A stretch of 6,019 nucleotides of DNA from Methanosarcina sp. UBA5 (GTDB taxonomy: Archaea > Halobacteriota > Methanosarcinia > Methanosarcinales > Methanosarcinaceae): positions 1 to 6,019 of the forward strand of contig NZ_DAVG01000013.1 in NCBI RefSeq assembly GCF_002505485.1, read 5' to 3'. The position numbers were made by a program, and so were the translations under genes. Shown here piece by piece: positions 1 through 5,756 of this stretch. Each line of letters starts with the position of its first letter. The first letter of the stretch is position 1. The notes under the pieces are model-generated. The model was not told the origin of the DNA, ran no database searches, and saw nothing but the letters and a program-made list of their open reading frames with translations.

Positions 1-92
1 AACTTGAAGAAATAAAGAAGAATCTAACTTAAGGTCTATCTCACAATTTTTGTAACTTACTGCAACTTTTTAATCTGAATTCCTTGTTTTTA

Positions 93-212
93 GGCCCGAT
101 ACCAGCGTAGCTGTCACCAAGGGTAAAGTAAATGACACTAAATTCTAATTGACTCTGTAAATTCTAATTGACTCTGTATTGCAGGTGGTGACAGCTACGT
201 TGGTACTAGGCC
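93..212. repeat. long inverted repeat, hairpin-forming, about 120 bp
   Basis: The arms 93-119 and 186-212 are inverted copies that match at 23 of 27 positions. Each arm contains a perfect shared core, cgtagctgtcacca. The 66-nt spacer holds a tandem duplication. No gene overlaps it. The form fits a MITE, an IS remnant or a structured RNA, and nothing here decides between them. There is no run of T after either arm that would mark a simple terminator. Confidence 0.8.
139..176. repeat. perfect 19-bp tandem duplication
   Basis: Two identical adjacent 19-bp units, 139-157 and 158-176, each read taaattctaattgactctg. They lie in the spacer of the 93-212 inverted repeat. Having only two units with no divergence suggests a recent slippage event. 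Confidence 0.9.
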
Positions 213-215
213 GAC

Positions 216-247
216 ATACGAACGTTTTCACATAAAACGTTGGTATT
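216..247. repeat. palindrome-containing repeat, copy A
   Basis: This copy contains the perfect inverted repeat AACGTTTT-cacat-AAAACGTT at 221-241. The 32-nt stretch matches 614-645 at 26 of 32 positions in the same orientation. It may be an operator-like site or a dispersed repeat. It lies beyond the 3' end of the small cysteine-rich gene (303-500). Confidence 0.65.
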
Positions 248-302
248 GATAGAAAATCAATGTTCTGGGACGTTAAAATTAGCTTAAATTTCGATACTGT
301 AT

Positions 303-500
303 TTATTTAGATCTTAATTTTTGTAGGAATCGGGGACAAGTAAGAAACGCACTTTCTCCTTCAACATCACAATATTTAGACAATTCTTCAAGTGTTAATA
401 TGCAATGAACACGAGTGACTACGCATTTATATTTATTGTCACTTCTCGGTTTATGTCTAGATATTAAGTAAGGGCATTTCGTCTGTAGACCTCGATTCAT
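303..500 (-). CDS. small cysteine-rich protein, 65 aa, function unknown
   Basis: The protein is a basic, soluble-looking product of 65 residues with five cysteines, at 9, 26, 33, 44 and 55. They sit in the local contexts CPYL, YKC, HC, KYC and CPRF. I see no signal peptide or membrane segment. The spacing suggests a zinc or iron-sulfur binding fold, which is inference. The ATG at 498-500 is the first start in the frame. The only ribosome-site hint is a weak TGATC just upstream. It is a single gene in AT-rich DNA, outside the IS-bounded block, and is bracketed by two copies of a palindromic repeat. The ordered cysteine pattern and normal composition in AT-rich sequence argue that it is real, but I cannot name a family. 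It could still be a chance frame. Confidence 0.55.
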   Translation of the reverse strand: MNRGLQTKCPYLISRHKPRSDNKYKCVVTRVHCILTLEELSKYCDVEGESAFLTCPRFLQKLRSK

Positions 501-613
501 TTAATAGATCAAATTGAACTCGTTATGATATACACATCGTTGAACATAAATAGTTAATTATATGAATTTTTATTGATATCTGTGAAATTATTGTCTTCAC
601 AAAATATCCTTAA

Positions 614-645
614 ATACGAACCTTTTAGCATACAACGTTCGGATT
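614..645. repeat. palindrome-containing repeat, copy B
   Basis: This is a diverged direct copy of 216-247, matching at 26 of 32 positions. The inner palindrome is partly decayed here. It lies about 115 bp upstream of the ATG of the small cysteine-rich gene. The rest of 501-690 is AT-rich and I see no gene in it. Confidence 0.6.
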
Positions 646-690
646 AAAATATCCTGAAAAATTAGATTTAATAACTCTATTTTATAATTA

Positions 691-704
691 TTTGCAACGG
701 AACC
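691..704 (-). repeat. solitary IS6-type terminal repeat
   Basis: Read on the minus strand this is ggttccgttgcaaa, identical over 14 bp to the IS terminus at 5605-5618. It fits the IS6-family end pattern GGnnCnGTTGCAAA. The orientation means the element's interior would lie to the left, from 690 downward. No transposase is visible there and sequence similarity stops after the 14 bp. It is therefore a solo end, the end of a non-autonomous derivative, or the end of an element whose rest lies beyond base 1 or has decayed. No 8-bp target duplication matches the flank of the right-hand copy. Confidence 0.65.
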
Positions 705-716
705 GAAGAAGTTAAT

Positions 717-838
717 GTTCATGTCCACAGACCTTCTGCAGTAAATTTGATTTAAATTTTCTGACATCGTCCAGTGGAAATATGGAATTCCTTGGGAGTT
801 TCATTGAGTGCTATTGCAGAAGGTCTGTGGACACGAAC
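717..838. repeat. long inverted repeat just downstream of the operon
   Basis: The arms 717-742 and 813-838 are inverted copies matching at 24 of 26 positions, with core tgtccacagaccttctgca. They are separated by a 70-nt AT-rich loop. The element starts 24 bp after the stop codon of the NifN-like gene, so transcripts running out of the operon would carry the hairpin. It could protect or end the mRNA, or be a MITE-like insertion. No clear T-run follows on the minus strand, so I do not call it an intrinsic terminator. Confidence 0.8.
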
Positions 839-862
839 CCTAGCTCTACCCCTTATAGAAGG

Positions 863-2152
863 TTATTGGCTAGAGCGTAATCCGTTAATGATTTCTTCTA
901 GAAGGAGGAGGGCACCCAAAACTCCCAGATATGTCTTAGGGAGAAAGTGGATGTATCCCTCTTCAGGAATGGTTATTTCAATGCCTGTTTTGCAACATTC
1001 CTTTGCTTTTAAAAGTTGCAGAGTAGGACCATCTGCAAAGGCAATGTCCACCGATTCAAGGGTAAGATCTTTATCCCATGCTTCAAAAAAACCATTTTCT
1101 TCTAGAAATATTCTGAGATTTTCTGCTGCTTTAGGATCGCTTCCAGGAAGTAGTTTTACTGCAAGAGGAGCCATTCCCAAGTAAGAATAAAGCCAGTGTA
1201 TAAGGGAATAGGCAAGGGAACTTTCAGCCCTGACTGAAAAACTGGCTCCTTTGGGAAGCCCTGAGAAAGAATGGAAACGCGAAATCTGTTGATAACTTAC
1301 CTTTCTGGCTTTATGGACTTCTGCGAGGGCAGGTGCAGGGTTGATATCCAAAACAGCTGCAACTTCCCTCAGCAGGCTTTCAATCGCATCAAACCCAAGG
1401 GGAGCCCCAAAAGGAGAAAACACAGCTGGGATCCCAAAATGTTCTTTATACCATTCTGCAATCCTTCTTCCGTATTCGGGGAAAATAACGATATTACAGG
1501 CTGCTTCGCCTGACTTCCGGATTTCATTGAGGGAAGTTCCGGCAAGGAAAACGGTTCCTACCTCCAGGTTAAGAAAAGCCAGAAGCCGCTTCATTTCTGT
1601 AACTGAGCCTTCCCAGTGTTTATTGAGCAGGGAAAGCCCAATCAGATTCACTTTTTTTGAAGAGCCTATATTATGGGAGGCCTGAAGATTCAGGTGCTTG
1701 AGCAGGGTAAGGGCAGTATTTTCAAAGCCAGTTGCTGCGGGAAGGGAAAAACCTGTATTTTCTATCACAAAACAGCGGTCCTGCATCCTTACTTTTTTAA
1801 TTACACCTTCCAGGTCGTCTCCCAAAAGGCTTGCTCCTGGGGAATTAATCACCACAAGTAAGCCTTTTTCCTTTGCTGCTATTGTTGTAAGTGCTCTCTC
1901 AAATTTTTCAAGGGAACCTTGAATGTAGTCTTCCCCATCCAAGCAGGTGCAGGGAACTCTAGGCTGCCCGACATAGAACTCATCCTGGAATGCCAGGGGG
2001 TCATGTGAACTTTCTCTGGGAAATTGTCTGTCTGAGAGAAAACCATGGTATAACTTGCATCCTGTAGGCCCGTTCAGGAGCACAGCCGCATCTCTGATCC
2101 CTTCTACCGCCATGATAGAACCTGTAAAAGAATCAGGAGAAAAAATCAACAT
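863..2152 (-). CDS. NifN/NifK-type beta subunit of a nitrogenase-like reductase
   Basis: This 429-residue cytoplasmic protein belongs to the Oxidored_nitro (component 1) family. It probably pairs with the alpha-type half of the adjacent fusion protein. Visible landmarks are NGPTGC with Cys32 in the position of NifN Cys44, DYIQGSLEKFERAL (75-88) matching the family FGG-x-KL region, and LLGDDLEG (109-116) matching the IGDD motif. The cysteine that normally precedes IGDD is Pro105. The first NifK-type cysteine aligns with Asp7. Cys68 and Cys70 form an unusual PCTC motif, and a CC pair lies at 386-387. One cluster cysteine here plus three in the partner predicts a NifEN-like [4Fe-4S] cluster. At 429 residues it is close to NifN in size. 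The start lies inside the end of the upstream gene, with GGTGGTGAT before it, so translation is probably coupled. Substrate unknown. Confidence 0.88.
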   Translation of the reverse strand: MLIFSPDSFTGSIMAVEGIRDAAVLLNGPTGCKLYHGFLSDRQFPRESSHDPLAFQDEFYVGQPRVPCTCLDGEDYIQGSLEKFERALTTIAAKEKGLLVVINSPGASLLGDDLEGVIKKVRMQDRCFVIENTGFSLPAATGFENTALTLLKHLNLQASHNIGSSKKVNLIGLSLLNKHWEGSVTEMKRLLAFLNLEVGTVFLAGTSLNEIRKSGEAACNIVIFPEYGRRIAEWYKEHFGIPAVFSPFGAPLGFDAIESLLREVAAVLDINPAPALAEVHKARKVSYQQISRFHSFSGLPKGASFSVRAESSLAYSLIHWLYSYLGMAPLAVKLLPGSDPKAAENLRIFLEENGFFEAWDKDLTLESVDIAFADGPTLQLLKAKECCKTGIEITIPEEGYIHFLPKTYLGVLGALLLLEEIINGLRSSQ

Positions 2153-4482
2153 TCATCACCACCGTCATACTTCCATCCTTCCACAGCTGGAAGCCGTAGA
2201 AGTGTACTCCAGCGTTTTGCAAGCTCAAGCCCACTAAGGAACCCCACCCGTGGGGAAAAGGGGATGGTATCGTAATGCACTCCATCTTCAGGGACCGAAA
2301 GTGCATAATTCGAAAGGACAAAGTCTGGCTTGAAAATCTTAATATCCCTTTCTCTTTTTTCATCAGTATAGTTCCTCTCTATTGGGAAATTTTCGTGAGA
2401 CTGGAGGTTGAGGTTTTTCCTCTCAAAAAAAGAGACTGGAATTCCAACTTTGATAATTTCCATTCCTAGATCTTGGATGGTGTCCAGCACCCATCCGCTG
2501 TTCTCTGTGTAGTTCACCAAAAGTACGCGCTTACCTGAGAGATAAGGAGCATATTTTTCAATCCCTAATCTATACATCTTTTCCTGCTCCTGCAGCAGGG
2601 GTGTGAAATCTTTTCCAGGGAGCAGACGTGCTACTAGGGCTTTCACCCAGAGAGAACTTTCCTGGAAACCCACAGGAAATGGAAGCTCAAAAAACTCAAC
2701 CCCGAAACGCTCAGAAAGGTATGCTTGCATGTTTCGGGTATCTGGGTCATCATAGGCTAACAAGTTGATTTCCGCTTTTTTAAAAGAACGAAGGGAAAGA
2801 GTGTCTGTCCTTTTTAAAAACCTGCAATTGACCTTGTAACCCAACCTTTTGAGGAGCTTCTCAACAGTATGGAAGTGTTCTTCGTCCCTCAGGGAAATAC
2901 TCCTTTCTCCAATAATATTGACCAGACCTTTTTCAGGCTTTACAGAAGGATCAATCAGGTCAGCAACTTTTTTATAGCCCTCAAGCAATCCAGTCGAAAA
3001 GTCTCCTGTAATAACTCCTTCTACAGGAATGGGGATAACTCTTGCTCCGGGAAAACGGACTTTCGCTCTTGAGGTTGCCTTTTTTATGTCGTCGCCTATA
3101 ATCCCTGTGGGGCAGGTGTTCACCACAAAAACAGTTCGCCAGCCAGCTGAAAGGGCTTCTTCGATTTTCCTCTCAAGCTTTTCAAATCCCCCGAAAATTG
3201 CTTCCTCTTCGTTTATATCTGTGGGTAAGAGGCTAGAGATCTGCCTTTCATCGTTAGTCTGTATATTTATTCTTCCTCCCCTTAAAAATGAGCCTACAAG
3301 GGCATCGGTTATAAAATGAGTGCAGCTTCTTGGCCCGTGTAGAACGGTAGCAGCATCGTTAACCTGAAAAGTCGCAGTTACAGCCCCTGAAAAAGCGCAA
3401 CCATAAAGAAGCGGTCTAGAAGTAAATACTATTGGAGATGGCGTAGACACTTTTTTGGAAGTTCCCGTGAAAATTTCTACAGGTTGTATTTCGGGAATCA
3501 ATTTACAGCTATTTTCAGAACTTGCTTCGGGTATCTTCATGTGGATTTTCGTGGAAGATCCGTTTTCTTGTCTGATAGGAACAGATTCAGCATATTGCCT
3601 TTTTTCGGATACAGAACCTATTTCAAATGACTTTATATCGGGTCGTTCACGCCTTCCAAGCACCAAGGCTTCAAGCTCAAAGTCACTTAGGGGGTTGGCA
3701 AGGTAGAGCAGGCTCCGATTCTTTTCCAGGGTTTCAACATATCTTGCTAACTCCCTGAAAACATTTGCAGGGACAGAAGAAGGGAAGGCTTCAGCAAGGG
3801 TTTTTCCGGCTTTTTCAGCCCTAGAAAATACTTCATCCCTGGGAAGGGAGGCTACTACAGGCAGCCCTACTGCCTGAGCAAAGGCATAAACTCTTTTCTC
3901 TTCAGCGAAAAGTCCGCGTCTGTTGAAGATGATGCCTGCAACTCTGGGGGCTGTGTCCTCGAAATTCTGGATTCCCCGGAGGATATTATTGGCTGCGTAT
4001 AGGGCCATATATTCCCCTGAAGTCACCAGAAAAACCGCATCAGCATATTCTTTCCTGAGGGGAAGTGCAAACCCTCCACAGACTACGTCCCCAAGAACAT
4101 CATAGAGAACGACGTCGAAAGAGGAAGCTCTAAGCCCTAGGCGTTTTAAGACCTCAAAGCTACTCAGTATTCCCCTACCTGCACATCCTATTCCGGGTTT
4201 TGGACCTCCGACTTCTATGCAGGCAATGCCTCCATAGCCTTCAAAGACCACGGCTTCAAGATGCTGCGCTTCCTGAGGATTTTTGCGCATATAGTCCAAC
4301 ACTGTGGGGATATCGGCCCCTCCAAGGAGCAGACGAGTAGAATCGTGTTTTGGGTCGCAGCCGACCTGCAACACCCTTTTTTTCAAATCAGCAAGGGCAG
4401 CCGAGAGATTTGCAGCAATGGTTGACTTCCCTATGCCTCCTTTCCCATAAAGAGCAATTTGGATTATGTTTTTTTCCCCCAT
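2146..4482 (-). CDS. fused NifH-type Fe protein and NifD/NifE-type alpha subunit
   Basis: One continuous 778-residue frame joins the two partners of a nitrogenase-like reductase. Residues 1-255 are a NifH-type ATPase. It has the P-loop GKGGIGKST (13-21), CDPKHDST (42-49), DVLGD (128-132), and the [4Fe-4S] ligands Cys100 (GCAGRG) and Cys135 (VCGGF). Arg103 sits where NifH is ADP-ribosylated. Residues 257-350 are a linker with no recognised fold. Residues 351-775 are NifD/NifE-like, with Cys362 (GCAFSG), Cys387 (GPRSC) and Cys457 (NTCPTGIIGDD), spaced 25 and 70. Tyr577 aligns with the FeMo-cofactor ligand Cys275 of NifD, and no HSxDYSGP-like histidine motif is seen near the C-terminus. It should hydrolyse ATP to drive electrons into a [4Fe-4S] cluster shared with the downstream subunit and reduce an unknown substrate. 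BchN- or CfbD-like chemistry is possible. The start fits NifH proteins, but no strong ribosome site precedes it. Confidence 0.93.
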   Translation of the reverse strand: MGEKNIIQIALYGKGGIGKSTIAANLSAALADLKKRVLQVGCDPKHDSTRLLLGGADIPTVLDYMRKNPQEAQHLEAVVFEGYGGIACIEVGGPKPGIGCAGRGILSSFEVLKRLGLRASSFDVVLYDVLGDVVCGGFALPLRKEYADAVFLVTSGEYMALYAANNILRGIQNFEDTAPRVAGIIFNRRGLFAEEKRVYAFAQAVGLPVVASLPRDEVFSRAEKAGKTLAEAFPSSVPANVFRELARYVETLEKNRSLLYLANPLSDFELEALVLGRRERPDIKSFEIGSVSEKRQYAESVPIRQENGSSTKIHMKIPEASSENSCKLIPEIQPVEIFTGTSKKVSTPSPIVFTSRPLLYGCAFSGAVTATFQVNDAATVLHGPRSCTHFITDALVGSFLRGGRINIQTNDERQISSLLPTDINEEEAIFGGFEKLERKIEEALSAGWRTVFVVNTCPTGIIGDDIKKATSRAKVRFPGARVIPIPVEGVITGDFSTGLLEGYKKVADLIDPSVKPEKGLVNIIGERSISLRDEEHFHTVEKLLKRLGYKVNCRFLKRTDTLSLRSFKKAEINLLAYDDPDTRNMQAYLSERFGVEFFELPFPVGFQESSLWVKALVARLLPGKDFTPLLQEQEKMYRLGIEKYAPYLSGKRVLLVNYTENSGWVLDTIQDLGMEIIKVGIPVSFFERKNLNLQSHENFPIERNYTDEKRERDIKIFKPDFVLSNYALSVPEDGVHYDTIPFSPRVGFLSGLELAKRWSTLLRLPAVEGWKYDGGDEC
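2155..2163 (-). promoter_or_regulatory. ribosome binding site and 7-nt gene overlap
   Basis: On the minus strand GGTGGTGAT ends two bases before the ATG at 2152 and resembles the archaeal site GGAGGTGAT. It lies within the last codons of the fusion gene, whose TGA stop falls 7 nt inside the next gene. This supports the MLIF start over the internal Met14 and points to coupled translation in a fixed ratio. Confidence 0.65.
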
Positions 4483-4531
4483 GGTTTACTGAATTATCTA
4501 GGATGGATATTCCTGAATCATTTGCTAAATT

Positions 4532-4969
4532 TTAGTACTTTCCCATAATCTTTACAATTCCCCTGTGCATACCATGAATGCTTAACCCGTTACCGAGATA
4601 CATCATTGGGCAGTATCCAGTTATACACTTAAATCCCTGTTTTTGGCAGGCTTCCGCGGATTTTTCAGTATCAGTTCTCCAGTGAAGCCATACTTTTTTT
4701 ATGCCTTTTCCTTCAAGAATAGGAATTAAATCGCCTGGTTCGGTATTTGTGACTCCAATAACCACATGATCTACGTCTACGGGGATTTCAGCCAGGTCTG
4801 TAAGTGAATCTCGATCAGGTTTTTGGGAAAGGTCCACAAGATATACTTTTTTACCTCTGCTTTTGAGTTCAGAGGCTGTCCATTTCATAGCCGGCTTTGT
4901 GTGATCAGTGATTATTGCAAAAGTTTGTGCATCCCAGAACTTTTCTCTATCCATGCTAGAGGAGTCCAT
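4532..4969 (-). CDS. CoA_binding_2 (YccU-like) Rossmann-fold protein
   Basis: This 145-residue soluble protein resembles small stand-alone CoA-binding Rossmann proteins. The N-terminal FAIITDHTKPAMKW strand-loop-helix (17-30), SRGKKVYLVD (37-46), a DVDHVVIGV strand, the VWLHW strand and the conserved GYCPMMYL near the end (118-125, with Cys120) fit that family. Its natural ligand is not settled by sequence, and CoA or another nucleotide is possible. I chose the ATG at 4969 because AGGTGA lies 7 nt upstream. A longer frame to 5029 exists but would overlap the preceding gene, and Met6 (4954) has a weaker site. It follows the FMN-protein gene by 22 nt and precedes the nitrogenase-like fusion by 49 nt on the same strand, so co-transcription is likely. 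A link to the reductase is inference from position only. Confidence 0.8.
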   Translation of the reverse strand: MDSSSMDREKFWDAQTFAIITDHTKPAMKWTASELKSRGKKVYLVDLSQKPDRDSLTDLAEIPVDVDHVVIGVTNTEPGDLIPILEGKGIKKVWLHWRTDTEKSAEACQKQGFKCITGYCPMMYLGNGLSIHGMHRGIVKIMGKY

Positions 4970-4976
4970 ATTGAGT

Positions 4977-4982
4977 TCACCT
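4977..4982 (-). promoter_or_regulatory. ribosome binding site deciding the 4969 start
   Basis: AGGTGA on the minus strand, 7 nt before the ATG at 4969, is the best ribosome site in this part of the window. It is the reason for preferring the MDSSSM start over the longer frame. Confidence 0.65.
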
Positions 4983-4991
4983 TTACTTTGA

Positions 4992-5396
4992 TCAAAGCAA
5001 TTTCTGTCCTGCATTTGGACCAGGAGCACATTGAAAGACGTTGGAAATCTGAACTTCTATAAGAGTCTTTGCAGGAAGTCCGGGTTTTGCTGTATGCACA
5101 ATTGACTTCATTTTTTCAAACTTTTCTCCCGATTCGATAACAATTGCTTTACCTTTTATTTGAAAGCAGCCACCTGTATCAGGACCCCAAACGTAAATTG
5201 CAACATTAGGATTTTCTTTTAAGTTTGCTAAGGATTTACTCATGAAATTATCCACAATCCAGATTGTATCATCATCGATAAGTTGGCAGAACCCTATAGG
5301 TACTACATTTGGAATTCCATCCTTTGAGGCTGTAGCTACAGGAAAAATCTTAACCTTTGAAAATGCAGTTTTCATCTCTTCATCTAATTTTACCAT
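4992..5396 (-). CDS. pyridoxamine 5'-phosphate oxidase-like FMN-binding split-barrel protein
   Basis: This 134-residue soluble protein belongs to the PNPOx-like flavin split-barrel group. Diagnostic parts are PVATASKDGIPNVVPIGF (19-36), a DDTIWIVDNFMSKSLANL stretch typical of the second strand pair, then KENPNVAIYVW and a short barrel strand GCFQIKGKA. Family members bind FMN, or sometimes F420 or heme, as dimers. Those this short usually are not true pyridoxamine phosphate oxidases, so I would not assign vitamin B6 synthesis. It is the first gene of the minus-strand cluster. I chose the ATG at 5396 because GGTTGTGAT just upstream resembles a GGTGAT site. A GTG at 5423 would add nine residues and cannot be excluded. 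A flavin protein next to an ATP-driven reductase could supply electrons, but this is inference. Confidence 0.85.
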   Translation of the reverse strand: MVKLDEEMKTAFSKVKIFPVATASKDGIPNVVPIGFCQLIDDDTIWIVDNFMSKSLANLKENPNVAIYVWGPDTGGCFQIKGKAIVIESGEKFEKMKSIVHTAKPGLPAKTLIEVQISNVFQCAPGPNAGQKLL

Positions 5397-5442
5397 AATA
5401 TCACAACCATCAATTATCAACACCTTAAAGATCTGGTTCGTA

Positions 5443-5478
5443 ATTTATAAGCAAGTCTTAATGGTCTATATTTATATA
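5443..5478 (-). promoter_or_regulatory. candidate archaeal promoter of the four-gene cluster
   Basis: Two TATA-like boxes lie upstream of the first gene on the minus strand: TATATAAA at 5471-5478 and TTATAAAT at 5443-5450. With the usual spacing of about 25 bp, the nearer box would start transcription near 5420 and leave a leader of about 25 nt before the ATG at 5396. The farther box would give a leader of about 50 nt. Neither has a clear BRE. The stretch 5479-5604 has no gene that I can support. Confidence 0.5.
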
Positions 5479-5604
5479 CCTAAGCGTCATAATTATGTAC
5501 CAATTTTATATTGTACAGAAAAATGACCTTGGGATAGTTTTCTATGATAGCATTAAACCGTTAACATTCAAATAAGCGACCTGAATTAAAGCAACATTTT
5601 ATCG

Positions 5605-5618
5605 GGTTCCGTTGCAAA
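5605..5618 (+). repeat. IS6-type terminal inverted repeat
   Basis: The 14-bp terminus ggttccgttgcaaa is oriented with the element interior to the right. It has an exact inverted copy at 691-704. It marks the boundary between the four-gene block and the insertion sequence. Confidence 0.75.
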
Positions 5619-5756
5619 AAATCATGATATTGAAGCAAAAATTTAGTTTCACAACAAAGAACATAAAAAAACAGAATATCTCAAATAACATCCAGATTTA
5701 GGCAGCTATTTCGAATAACTGATTTATAAAATTGACTTCAGCACGGACACATTGAT

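Noticed and set aside
3..32. Possible C-terminal end of a plus-strand gene entering from the left
   Set aside because: Only nine codons are visible before a TAA, and another frame is equally open, so it cannot be supported.
93..645. CRISPR array
   Set aside because: The repeats are few, diverged and unevenly spaced, with no regular repeat-spacer pattern and no cas genes.
774..1184. Open frame on the plus strand
   Set aside because: It is antisense to the NifN-like gene, has arginine- and serine-rich composition and no family features.
2133..2363. Minus-strand frame overlapping the fusion gene 3' end
   Set aside because: It shares DNA with strongly conserved coding sequence in another frame and resembles no family.
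3455..3706. Open frame on the plus strand within the linker region
   Set aside because: It is antisense to the fusion gene with no recognisable domain or ribosome site.
863..4482. Assignment as cfbC and cfbD of coenzyme F430 synthesis
   Set aside because: Those are separate genes and CfbD has no distinct beta-type partner. The fusion plus a NifN-like subunit does not fit.
863..4482. Assignment as a nitrogen-fixing nifHDK or a nifEN pair
   Set aside because: The FeMo-cofactor Cys is replaced by Tyr577, the His motif is absent, P-cluster cysteines are incomplete, and no other nif genes are nearby.
4501..4515. NrpR-like nitrogen operator (GGAA-N6-TTCC) before the fusion gene
   Set aside because: The sequence ggatggatattcc has the wrong first half and spacing, so it does not match.
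5242..5526. Open frame on the plus strand across the upstream region
   Set aside because: Most of it is the complement of the FMN-protein gene and it covers the likely promoter.
5597..5604. Target-site duplication linking the two IS6 ends
   Set aside because: The 8 bases outside the right end (ttttatcg) match neither 705-712 (gaagaagt) nor its complement.
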